From contig NZ_JNUP01000052.1 in the NCBI RefSeq assembly GCF_000758165.1, forward strand, positions 1-64,000: DNA of 64,000 bases. The letters run 5' to 3'. Below, piece by piece: positions 48,687-56,249 of this stretch. Each line of letters begins with the position of its first letter. Position 1 is the first letter of the stretch. Origin of the DNA: Spirochaeta lutea. GTDB taxonomy: Bacteria; Spirochaetota; Spirochaetia; DSM-27196; Salinispiraceae. A program made the position numbers and the translations under genes. The notes under the pieces were generated by a model, which was not told the origin of the DNA, did not search any database, and worked only from the letters and a program-made list of their open reading frames with translations.

Positions 48687-49877
48687 TTACCCCTCCTCAC
48701 TTTCTCCAGAAAGGGCAGGACCCGCTTCTCTGGCCGCTTCAGTGTATTCCTTCTCAGCTTCTTGGAGCAGGTCGGAGGTCTTGTCCAGCTGGGCCTGTTT
48801 TTCTGTAATCTGCCGGGCCAGGCGCTCCTCTTCGCTCTGTAATTGGGTAATTCGCTTTTTCAGTTCCTGAGCCTTAATGGCACTGCGGTGCCTGGCGATT
48901 TCTTGGTGGAGGGATGTCATGGACTGCTCTACCGTCAGCAGCTGATTCACAAACCGGTCAACCTGGCTGGCGGATTTTTTTCCCTGCTTCTGTTTGGCCG
49001 GAAGTGCCTCGAAGTACTCCGCTCCGGCGGTCTGAAGACTCTGACTGCTCTCATTCTGGAGGCGTTCCAGATCATCCTCAATAATCGAGATGAGCCTGTC
49101 CGGGGAAGAACTGCCGTACTTTGCCTTTAGATCGTTTAAAAATGCCTGGATTACCCTCCGGCGGGACTCAAGTTCGTCCTTGGAGGAGGAAAGTTCCTCC
49201 CGCTGGGCTTGAATAGTCAGGTAGGGTTGATGTGCGGCCTGAAAGGTTTTGCTTGAAGCCCGGTCAGGAAAATCGGTAGCGACTAACCCTGCGCCTAATT
49301 CCTTTAGCTCGGAGTGCAATTTCCGCTCGGCGCTCCCCCGTTTAACCTGGTCGGCCAGGGCAAGCCCCTTATTGATGACATTTTGAATCGGGCTTTTCCC
49401 ACGGTTTGCCAGTTCTTTTTTTTCAATATGATTGCTGAGCTCATAGAAGCGTTCTTGAGCCTGTAGAGCAGCAGCAAAAAGGTTTTGATACTCCCTAAAC
49501 CGTTCCGGACCGGCCGTATAGACCTCCAGGGCGCGCTGTCCGATCTCAAAAAATAACCCGTCCTCCTGTCGTTCCAGTTCCTTCCGGGTATCAGCATTCC
49601 GTTTCAGCTCCTGGCCTATAGCCTTATCCTGCTCCAGGGAATGGCGCAGTTCATTCAGGGTTTCAGAGGTTTCTTGGATCTGCCCGGTAATCTGCCTGGC
49701 CTTAGAAATTGCTTCAGGAATGGCTTCTCTTCGTTCTTCCGGAAGGGATTCTAACGCCTCTTCGAGGGAATCTGTTTCGAGGAGAAGCAGCCCGATTTTT
49801 TGTACGGTCTCTACCCTGTTTTTTTCTAATTCGTCTATCTGCTGCTGAAAACGCAGGATCATGTCTTTATGGTTCAT
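48687..49877 (-). CDS. coiled-coil protein of unknown function
   Basis: The 396-residue protein is almost wholly alpha-helical with heptad patterns over residues about 5-110, 195-260 and 300-385, rich in Glu, Gln, Lys and Leu. It has no signal peptide, membrane segment or enzyme motif. Its composition resembles cytoplasmic structural or scaffold proteins. The ATG is one base behind the stop of the ABC ATPase gene, so translation is probably coupled. I do not recognise a family. It may organise or tether the ATPase, but this is only suggested by position. Confidence 0.7.
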   Translation of the reverse strand: MNHKDMILRFQQQIDELEKNRVETVQKIGLLLLETDSLEEALESLPEERREAIPEAISKARQITGQIQETSETLNELRHSLEQDKAIGQELKRNADTRKELERQEDGLFFEIGQRALEVYTAGPERFREYQNLFAAALQAQERFYELSNHIEKKELANRGKSPIQNVINKGLALADQVKRGSAERKLHSELKELGAGLVATDFPDRASSKTFQAAHQPYLTIQAQREELSSSKDELESRRRVIQAFLNDLKAKYGSSSPDRLISIIEDDLERLQNESSQSLQTAGAEYFEALPAKQKQGKKSASQVDRFVNQLLTVEQSMTSLHQEIARHRSAIKAQELKKRITQLQSEEERLARQITEKQAQLDKTSDLLQEAEKEYTEAAREAGPALSGESEEG

Positions 49878-49878
49878 G

Positions 49879-50610
49879 TTAGTATTTTAATACTTTTGCA
49901 AGAAAATTGGAAACATCCTCAGTGGCTGCAGAGGTAAACAATTGATCCGGTGTTCCCTGTTCTACAATCCCGCCCTGATCAACAAAGAGGATGTGTTGAG
50001 CTACATGACGGGCGAATCCCATTTCATGGGTAACCATGATCAGCTGCATTCCCGATTCCCGGAGCTCTTCGATTAAGTCCAGAACCTCCGCGGTAAACTC
50101 TGGATCCAGTGCGCTGGTAGGTTCATCCAACAGCAGGAATTCCGGATTAATGGCCACTGCCCGGGAGATAGCGATACGCTGTTTCTGACCTCCAGAAAGC
50201 TGAGCCGGCTTTTTATAACCATGTTCCAGAAGCTGAAAGCGTTTTAATAGGGTTTCCGCAATTCCCTGGGCCTCCTCCCGGTTGTGACCATGAACCTTCT
50301 GCAGGGGCAGGGTGATATTCTCCATAGCGGTAAGGTGGGGAAACAGGTTGTACGCCTGAAAGACCATTCCCACCCGTTTTCGGTAGTTTCTAAGATGTTC
50401 TTCCTTATATATGAGTTCATGGTTGTTTACATGGATTGTTCCGCTATCCGGCCGTTCGAGCCCCGCCAAAATACGGAGTAAGGTTGTTTTTCCGCCTCCG
50501 GAAGGCCCGATAATAACCAGGGACTGTAGATCCTGAAGATCAAGGGTCACGGAATCCAAAACGGTGTGGTCCCCGAAGGACTTGGTAAGGTTGTGTATGT
50601 GCAGATCCAT
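49879..50610 (-). CDS. ABC transporter ATPase, polar amino-acid (GlnQ-like) type, without a permease
   Basis: The start is ATG 50610 (MDLHIHNLTKSF); the frame extends to 50688 but that part overlaps the upstream gene. The 243-residue ATPase has Walker A GPSGGGKTTLL, Q-loop AYNLFPHLTAMENI, signature LSGGQKQRIAI, Walker B FLLLDEPTSALD and the H-loop VTHEMGFA. The length and PHLTAMENI/THEMGFARHVA pattern are those of the amino-acid importer ATPases. No permease gene is adjacent; instead the neighbours are an exported protein and a coiled-coil protein. A 14-bp palindrome CTTCTGTACAGAAG (50636-50649) lies in the 41-bp gap before it. Confidence 0.93.
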   Translation of the reverse strand: MDLHIHNLTKSFGDHTVLDSVTLDLQDLQSLVIIGPSGGGKTTLLRILAGLERPDSGTIHVNNHELIYKEEHLRNYRKRVGMVFQAYNLFPHLTAMENITLPLQKVHGHNREEAQGIAETLLKRFQLLEHGYKKPAQLSGGQKQRIAISRAVAINPEFLLLDEPTSALDPEFTAEVLDLIEELRESGMQLIMVTHEMGFARHVAQHILFVDQGGIVEQGTPDQLFTSAATEDVSNFLAKVLKY

Positions 50611-50651
50611 GGTGTTAAGGTAGTAAACAACCCCGCTTCTGTACAGAAGTT

Positions 50652-51458
50652 TTAATAATAGGGCTCGAAGATATCCGGGCTTTCCCACTCGATACCCTCC
50701 GCCTGCTCCTGACCGAAGAGGATTGGAAGCAGGCGTGCGCCGAAGCTCCTGGCGTTTCCGCTGGAAAGCAGGCGGGTAATCCTTCTATTGAGGGTTTCTC
50801 GGAGAACGGGGTTTGCCTCGGGCAGTCGAAAGGCGTAGAACTGCTGACTGAATCCCCCGGTCTGATTTACCAGACCATGGATGCGTAATGCCCCCGGGAG
50901 GGCATCTGGTTGGCGTCGGCGGAGGTCCTGGATGAACGATGCGAATCTCAGATCCATATCCAACAGACTGGGCGCCTTCCCCCGGGAAAGGGCCTGCAAC
51001 CCTTGGGCTCGCGTAGAAACCAACAGAAATTGGGAAGTACTGTTTAATTCCCCTAAGGCTGAGGGAAAGAAATCCCATAGGTCAGCGGGGACAATGAAGT
51101 CGTAATCGTAGGATGGGGCCGCTGGAGGTTCCGGGAGATCAATAGCGATGAGGGTGGTACGGATAAAGGGCTGGGTCTGATCTGCCGGATAGGCGGCGCC
51201 GATGACACGGCTGGAATCCGAGGGATCAGGGCTCCATACGGGGGTAAGCTGTGATAGGACCTCATTACCCAGGAGTGGCTCGTTCAGGGGTGTCTCCGAG
51301 GGGATTCCCGCCAGGGCCTCCAGGGTCTGCTGACCGAGCCACTGGGGTGCACTGATTTCTGACGGAACCAGAGATTCCGCCGGTATTTTTCCTATTGGAA
51401 TGGCTAATCCGAAAAGGGCAACGACTAGGGTCAGGGGGCGGGACTGGAACTGTTTCAT
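50652..51458 (-). CDS. exported protein of unknown function
   Basis: The 268-residue protein begins with a signal peptide (hydrophobic stretch about residues 8-22, likely cut near PAES). The mature part has no lipobox Cys. Segments YDYDFIVPADLWDFFPSALG and SQFLLVSTRAQGLQALSRG resemble the alternate strand-helix pattern of periplasmic binding or SGNH-like folds, but I cannot place it in a family. It is the first gene of a minus-strand unit with the ABC ATPase and coiled-coil genes. It could be a receptor for the ATPase's transporter. It diverges from the sugar transporter operon. Confidence 0.62.
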   Translation of the reverse strand: MKQFQSRPLTLVVALFGLAIPIGKIPAESLVPSEISAPQWLGQQTLEALAGIPSETPLNEPLLGNEVLSQLTPVWSPDPSDSSRVIGAAYPADQTQPFIRTTLIAIDLPEPPAAPSYDYDFIVPADLWDFFPSALGELNSTSQFLLVSTRAQGLQALSRGKAPSLLDMDLRFASFIQDLRRRQPDALPGALRIHGLVNQTGGFSQQFYAFRLPEANPVLRETLNRRITRLLSSGNARSFGARLLPILFGQEQAEGIEWESPDIFEPYY

Positions 51459-51571
51459 AGGGTCTCAGCCTAATCCGGGAGGTTCTTTTCTGTCTATAGG
51501 GATTACACGGTTGCAGATACCGGCTCTGATGGGCGACAGAAAGAAAAACCAAAAAAATGAAAACTTTTCCT

Positions 51572-51600
51572 TGACGCATTTCAAGAGTGGATTTAGAGTG
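51572..51600 (+). promoter_or_regulatory. promoter of the sugar ABC transporter operon
   Basis: TTGACG (51572-51577) and TAGAGT (51595-51600) are exactly 17 bp apart. The expected start lies in the operator just downstream. The message would have a leader of about 75 bases before the ATG at 51684, with AGGGGG at 51672-51677. Confidence 0.75.
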
Positions 51601-51605
51601 TTCAT

Positions 51606-51632
51606 ACAAACCGGTTTACTAAACCGGTTTGT
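51606..51632 (+). promoter_or_regulatory. double LacI-family operator
   Basis: AAACCGGTTT occurs twice (51608-51617 and 51621-51630) and the two halves form one larger 27-bp palindrome centred on 51619, complete except for the centre base. The central CG and A/T flanks are those of LacI/GalR-family sites. It begins 6 bp behind the -10 box, so a bound repressor would block initiation. The LacI-type gene at 55189 is the obvious candidate to bind it. Confidence 0.85.
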
Positions 51633-51683
51633 AAAATTCTTATCTCACCCTCCATAGCCGGGAGGGTAATTAGGGGGTATTCC

Positions 51684-52919
51684 ATGAAAAGGCTTTTATC
51701 AATCATGCTCATCATGGCTTTTGCGATCCTTCCTCTGAGCGTATTTGCCAGCGGAGAAGGCGAGCAGGGCGGAGCAGCTGCCTCAGGCAAGGTTTCCTTT
51801 GCACTGTGGACTCAGGAAGGGGAATCTGAGGGAGCATTCGCCTTCGTTCAGAAGCTTGCCAATGATTTTATGGATGCAAATCCAAACGTAATCATTGAGG
51901 TTGTTCAGAAGGACACCGAGGCGCTTCGGGAAGATTTCCAGACCGCTTCATTGGCTGGTAGCGCTCCCGAGCTGCTATGGACTGTCAGCGACCACGCCGG
52001 TCCCTTCCTGGCTGCAAATCTGATCCAGCCTGTAGATGCTATGTTCAATGCGAACAACTTCATTGAGACTGTTATCGTAAACAACAACGCGTACGCAGTG
52101 CCCATTTCTGCGGGTAACCACCTGATGCTGCTCTACAACAAGTCTCTGGTTCCCAATGCACCGAAGACCACCGATGAACTCATCAGTGTTGCTCAGGGTC
52201 TTACCACCGGGGACATGTACGGTCTTGTATACAATGCCACCGAACCCTTCTGGCTCGTACCTTGGCTGGGCGGTTTTGACGGTAAGGTATTCGCTGCGGA
52301 CGGTGTAACTCCTACCCTGAACACCAAGGCAATGCGTGACACCCTTCAGTTCCTTGCGGACCTTGAGTTCGAACACGGCGTGGTACCTGCCGAGTCTGAC
52401 TACGGCACCATGGACACCCTGTTCAAGGAAGGCAAGGCTGCTATGCTGATCAACGGCGACTGGTCACTGGGTGACTATCAGGGAATCCTGGGTGATGACC
52501 TTGGCGTTGCTAAGATCCCCACCGTTTCAGCTACTGGTTCTGATCCTGCTCCCTACACCTCTGGTAAATACTTCATGGTTGCCGAAGGGGTAAGCGGTGC
52601 AAAACTTGATGCAGTGAAGTCCTTCATCCAGTTCGCTACCAGCGAAGCTGCCATGAAAGAAATGGTTGAAACCCTGGTTCGTCTTCCTGCACGGCTGACC
52701 ACCCTCCAGGATCCTCTGGTAACCTCAGATCCGATCCTTAAGGGTTCTGCTGAGCAGCTGGCCACCGGTACTCCCCAGCCCACCAACGTAGAAATGCGTG
52801 CTGTATGGGATGCCATGAAGCCCGAGATGAACGCTGTACTGGCCGGTACAAAGGATGCTGCCGCTGCTGCTGCTGCTATGCAGGCTGCTGCCGAGGCAAC
52901 CATTGCTACCATGCAATAA
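51684..52919 (+). CDS. sugar ABC transporter substrate-binding protein
   Basis: The 411-residue protein has a signal peptide (about 1-22; SVFASG, no lipobox Cys) and the layout of MalE-type family 1 solute-binding proteins: KVSFALWTQEGESE, NPNVIIEVVQKD, GSAPELLWTVSDH, MLLYNKSLV, FKEGKAAMLINGDWSL and KSFIQFATSEAAMKEM. It delivers an oligosaccharide, such as a maltodextrin, to the two membrane subunits encoded downstream. The sugar cannot be named from sequence. The C-terminus is Ala-rich (AAAAAAAMQAAAEAT). A strong terminator follows it, which fits its need for far more copies than the permeases. No ATPase is encoded in the operon; a shared MsmK-like ATPase elsewhere is likely. Confidence 0.93.
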   Translation: MKRLLSIMLIMAFAILPLSVFASGEGEQGGAAASGKVSFALWTQEGESEGAFAFVQKLANDFMDANPNVIIEVVQKDTEALREDFQTASLAGSAPELLWTVSDHAGPFLAANLIQPVDAMFNANNFIETVIVNNNAYAVPISAGNHLMLLYNKSLVPNAPKTTDELISVAQGLTTGDMYGLVYNATEPFWLVPWLGGFDGKVFAADGVTPTLNTKAMRDTLQFLADLEFEHGVVPAESDYGTMDTLFKEGKAAMLINGDWSLGDYQGILGDDLGVAKIPTVSATGSDPAPYTSGKYFMVAEGVSGAKLDAVKSFIQFATSEAAMKEMVETLVRLPARLTTLQDPLVTSDPILKGSAEQLATGTPQPTNVEMRAVWDAMKPEMNAVLAGTKDAAAAAAAMQAAAEATIATMQ

Positions 52920-52939
52920 ACTCTGTACATGAGTACAGG

Positions 52940-52981
52940 CTGATCTCCGGCGGAATGATCCGCCGGGATCAGTTTTTTTTT
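52940..52981 (+). terminator. attenuating terminator between binding protein and permease genes
   Basis: A GC-rich stem (CTGATC plus CCGGCGG paired to CCGCCGG plus GATCAG, one bulged T) with a six-base loop is followed by nine T residues. It lies 20 bp behind the binding-protein stop codon and 13 bp before the permease start, so partial read-through would set the ratio of products. Confidence 0.88.
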
Positions 52982-52993
52982 GGGGAGGTTCCG

Positions 52994-54058
52994 ATGAGTA
53001 GTGTAGTATTACGGAGTTTGGGAGACGTGCTGCCGACCCTTGGGGTCATTGTTCTGGTGGTGGTTGCCCTTGAGCTTCTTTTGTATCTTGTATTAAAGCG
53101 GATGCTCAACTATAAGTATTCCCTGGCCTACATGCTGGTAATGCCTGCAGCCCTGGGGTTACTTGTGTTGGTGGTGTATCCGATCGTTTATAATATTGTA
53201 ATCGCCTTCAGTGATACCAACCTGTTCGCCGGACGCTTTCCAACCCGGCCGGGTTCGGTGAGCTACGGGGTCGGCGAGTTCATTGATAATATTAAGCTGG
53301 TGTTCACCGCACCGGTCTTGAAGCAGGAGTATTTCTTCCCTGTATTCGGTCGAACTATGTTGTGGACCTTCTTACAGGTGGCTGTCCACGTGACCCTGGG
53401 GATGATGGTGGCCATGCTGTTGAATAGGCCTATGAAGCTTCGGGGATTTTACCGAACGGTGATTTTGTTCCCTTGGGCGGTTCCCCAGGTTATTGCCGTG
53501 CTTGCCTGGAGAGGTGAGTTTAATTTTGACTATGGATATTTCAACGTTATTTTAACACAGATGGGCTTTGATAAGATTCCGTGGATGTCTGATCCATTCT
53601 GGAACTACCTGGCTGTTAACATGACCAACTGGTGGTTGGGGGTTCCCTTCATGTCGGTTGTTCTGTTGGGCGGCCTGCAGTCCATTGATCCCTCCTACTA
53701 TGAGGCAGCGGAGATTGACGGCGGCGGGAAATGGGTCCAGTTTAAAGAAATCACCCTGCCCCTCATGAGGCCGGTACTGACACCTGCCGTGGTACTGGGG
53801 GTCATCTGGACCTTTAATCAGTTTAACGTGCCGTTCTTTATCAACCAGCAGGAACTGGAGACCAGCGATATTCTGGTTACCGCCCTGTACCGGGCAGCCT
53901 TTGAATATAACCGGTATGGATTTGCGTCAGCATTCGCGATCATCATCTTCCTGATTCTGATGGCCTTTACCCTGATATATATGCGGTTGAGCAACTTCCA
54001 GGTGGATGTAGGGCAGAGTAAGAAACGCCTTGCCCAGGCCAAAACGGTAGGAGAATAG
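52994..54058 (+). CDS. sugar ABC transporter permease (MalF type)
   Basis: The start is ATG 52994, with GGGGAGG in front; the longer frame upstream runs into the binding-protein gene. The 354-residue membrane protein has an N-terminal helix followed by about seven more. It carries the permease EAA-loop motif YYEAAEIDGGGKWVQFKEIT-L, which contacts the ATPase. It has the longer N-terminus and inserted periplasmic loop of the MalF kind. The 3' end is 2 bp from the next permease gene. Confidence 0.93.
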   Translation: MSSVVLRSLGDVLPTLGVIVLVVVALELLLYLVLKRMLNYKYSLAYMLVMPAALGLLVLVVYPIVYNIVIAFSDTNLFAGRFPTRPGSVSYGVGEFIDNIKLVFTAPVLKQEYFFPVFGRTMLWTFLQVAVHVTLGMMVAMLLNRPMKLRGFYRTVILFPWAVPQVIAVLAWRGEFNFDYGYFNVILTQMGFDKIPWMSDPFWNYLAVNMTNWWLGVPFMSVVLLGGLQSIDPSYYEAAEIDGGGKWVQFKEITLPLMRPVLTPAVVLGVIWTFNQFNVPFFINQQELETSDILVTALYRAAFEYNRYGFASAFAIIIFLILMAFTLIYMRLSNFQVDVGQSKKRLAQAKTVGE

Positions 54059-54060
54059 CC

Positions 54061-54987
54061 ATGAGTAACATGAATCAACAGGTTTCCATCCACCTTCCCA
54101 CCAGGATGGATCTCATTAAAAAGCATGGATTTTTCAGGTGGTATTTTCATACAGCCAGGGGCGACAGTCCCTTCAAACGTACCCTGGTGCATATCGCCCT
54201 GATCGTCCTTTCGTTTATTGCGGCGTATCCGGTGATGCGGATCTTGACGGTTTCAATTCGACCCGGGGACCGGTTACTATCCACCTCCTTGGCGTTAATC
54301 CCGGCTGATGCAACCTGGGATAGCTACTACAAGGTACTCTTTGAGCGGGATTTCTTTATATGGTTATGGAACTCCCTATTAATCACAGCATCCACTTCCT
54401 TCCTGGGCGTGTTTATCGCGAGTACGGCAGCCTACAGCTTCAGCCGGTGGAACTTTCCCGGAAGAACCTCCGGGTTGATCTTTCTGCTGGCTACCCAAAT
54501 GATTCCTGCGACGATGCTCATGGTGCCGATATACATTATCTCAAGCATGTTGGGGATTCTTAACACCTGGAAGGGATTGGTGGTGGCCTATTCGGTGACC
54601 TCGGTGCCCTTTAGTATATGGATACTTAAGGGATATTACGATACCATACCCGTCGAGTTGGAACAGAGCGCCATGGTTGACGGTGCAACGCGAATGCAGG
54701 CTTTTTTCCGAATCATTCTCCCTTTGAGTGCACCGGCCCTGGCTATTGCCTTCCTGTTCAACTTTACCCAGGCCTGGAACGATTACCTTCTTGCAAGAAT
54801 CATGCTTCAGAAGCCTGAGCTTTATACCTGGCCTCTGGGGTTACAGAGTATGCAGCGACAGTTCCAGACCCAGTGGGGTGAGTTTTCCGCCGGTGCGTTA
54901 ATGGTATCGGTGCCGGTAATGATACTCTTTTTAGTATCGTCCAAGTGGTTGATATCGGGTCTGACCCTGGGTTCGGTTAAGGGATAG
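54061..54987 (+). CDS. sugar ABC transporter permease (MalG type)
   Basis: The 308-residue membrane protein has six transmembrane helices. The EAA motif is LEQSAMVDGATRMQAFFRII (about residues 198-217). The C-terminal GLTLGSVKG is typical of MalG-like subunits. It pairs with the MalF-type protein encoded immediately upstream. It is the last transporter gene; about 200 bp follow before the regulator gene, holding a possible hairpin and the motif noted at 55092. Confidence 0.94.
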   Translation: MSNMNQQVSIHLPTRMDLIKKHGFFRWYFHTARGDSPFKRTLVHIALIVLSFIAAYPVMRILTVSIRPGDRLLSTSLALIPADATWDSYYKVLFERDFFIWLWNSLLITASTSFLGVFIASTAAYSFSRWNFPGRTSGLIFLLATQMIPATMLMVPIYIISSMLGILNTWKGLVVAYSVTSVPFSIWILKGYYDTIPVELEQSAMVDGATRMQAFFRIILPLSAPALAIAFLFNFTQAWNDYLLARIMLQKPELYTWPLGLQSMQRQFQTQWGEFSAGALMVSVPVMILFLVSSKWLISGLTLGSVKG

Positions 54988-55091
54988 GATCGGACTTATG
55001 GAGAAGTCGGGTTCGGGCGGGGTTTTTGGGTTTGATTCCCCATGGCTCCGCCCGGTTGCCGAGAGCCGGATATGACCGGTTTGCTGGGTAG

Positions 55092-55124
55092 AACGCCTCT
55101 CGTAAAGGCGTTAGAATCACCCTA
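55092..55124 (+). other. hairpin and shared motif before the LacI gene
   Basis: AACGCCT and AGGCGTT (55092-55098, 55106-55112) can pair around seven bases. The right arm is part of GGCGTTAGAATCACCCTA (55107-55124), which differs by one base from 33908-33925. Its role is not known. Confidence 0.35.
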
Positions 55125-55188
55125 AATACGTAGGAGACAGCAACGCCGGCACCCCATGGTCCGGCACGGTAAGAAGCGGTAGGTTAGT

Positions 55189-56214
55189 ATGCGGGTTACA
55201 ATAAACGATATTGCTAAGGCATCCGGATTTTCGAAGACGTCCGTATCCTTTGCCTTTAATGATCCTACACGGATTTCCAAGGACACCCGTGATAAGATCA
55301 TGAAGATTGCCGAGGAGCTGGGGTATGTTCCCGATCCGGTCGCCCGTAACCTATCCCTGAAGAAGGTGGGAACCATTGGGTTTCTTGTACCCCAGACCAT
55401 TCCCGAGGCTTTTGCGAACCCCTACATGTCAAGTATTCTCCTGGGAATCGGCGATGCCTGTCAGAAGCATGCCTATTCACTTACCGTAGTGCCGCCCCTG
55501 AGGGACTCGATCTTTGACGGGGTGCGCAGCGCGGCGGTGGACGGGTTTATAACCATGGGGCTCCAGCCGGAGATGAAGGTTGTGCAGCTCATTCGCCAAC
55601 GTCATATGCCTTTTGTGACCATAGACGGCCGTCCCAGCGAAGAGGGCCCCAGCATCAATGTGAATGATGAGACGGCGGCCTACGAGCAGATGGAGTATGT
55701 TCTGGCCAAGGGCCACCGGCGAATTGCGGTGTTGAGCTTGGAGATACCCGAGGGTTCTGAAGAGGGAATTTTCGGGGGTGTCTCTGAGTGGCGGTTAAAC
55801 GGCTATAAGGGTGCGCTGGGTGCTGTGGGCTTGTCCATGGAGGATTTACCCATCCGCTATTGCAGTACTACCTTCGAGAGCGGTGCGGCTGCGGTGCGGG
55901 AGATTCTGGCGACCGGCTACATGCCTACGGTGTTTGTATGTATGTCCGACGTTATCGCCATCGGTGCCAAGCGGGAGCTGGAGTCCCGGGGGTTTCGGAT
56001 CCCCGGGGATATTTCGATTATCGGCTTTGACGATATCCCCGAGGCTCAGATGGTCGTTCCGAATCTTACCACGGTTCATCAGCCCGGATTCAAAAAGGGC
56101 AGAAAGGCCGGAGAGATGCTTTTTAGCCTGATTGCCGGGGAATCTACCGATTACCGGGTGGAATACCGGTGCCGTTTGGAAATTCGTGATACCCTTGCCG
56201 AGCCCAAATCCTGA
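55189..56214 (+). CDS. LacI-family transcriptional regulator
   Basis: The 341-residue protein has the N-terminal LacI helix-turn-helix (TINDIAKASGFSKTSVSFAF, residues 4-23) and hinge (ARNLSLKKVGTIGF). A periplasmic-binding-protein-like effector domain follows, with ILLGIGDA, VFVCMSDVIAIGAKREL and ISIIGFDDIPEAQMVVPNLTTV. It most probably controls the sugar operon just upstream on the same strand through the AAACCGGTTT operator. A half site GACCGGTTTG lies near 55076, so weak autoregulation is possible. The ligand would be the transported sugar or a derivative. Confidence 0.93.
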   Translation: MRVTINDIAKASGFSKTSVSFAFNDPTRISKDTRDKIMKIAEELGYVPDPVARNLSLKKVGTIGFLVPQTIPEAFANPYMSSILLGIGDACQKHAYSLTVVPPLRDSIFDGVRSAAVDGFITMGLQPEMKVVQLIRQRHMPFVTIDGRPSEEGPSINVNDETAAYEQMEYVLAKGHRRIAVLSLEIPEGSEEGIFGGVSEWRLNGYKGALGAVGLSMEDLPIRYCSTTFESGAAAVREILATGYMPTVFVCMSDVIAIGAKRELESRGFRIPGDISIIGFDDIPEAQMVVPNLTTVHQPGFKKGRKAGEMLFSLIAGESTDYRVEYRCRLEIRDTLAEPKS

Positions 56215-56249
56215 GGTATTGGCGAAACCCCATCCCTCCAGTATAGTAG

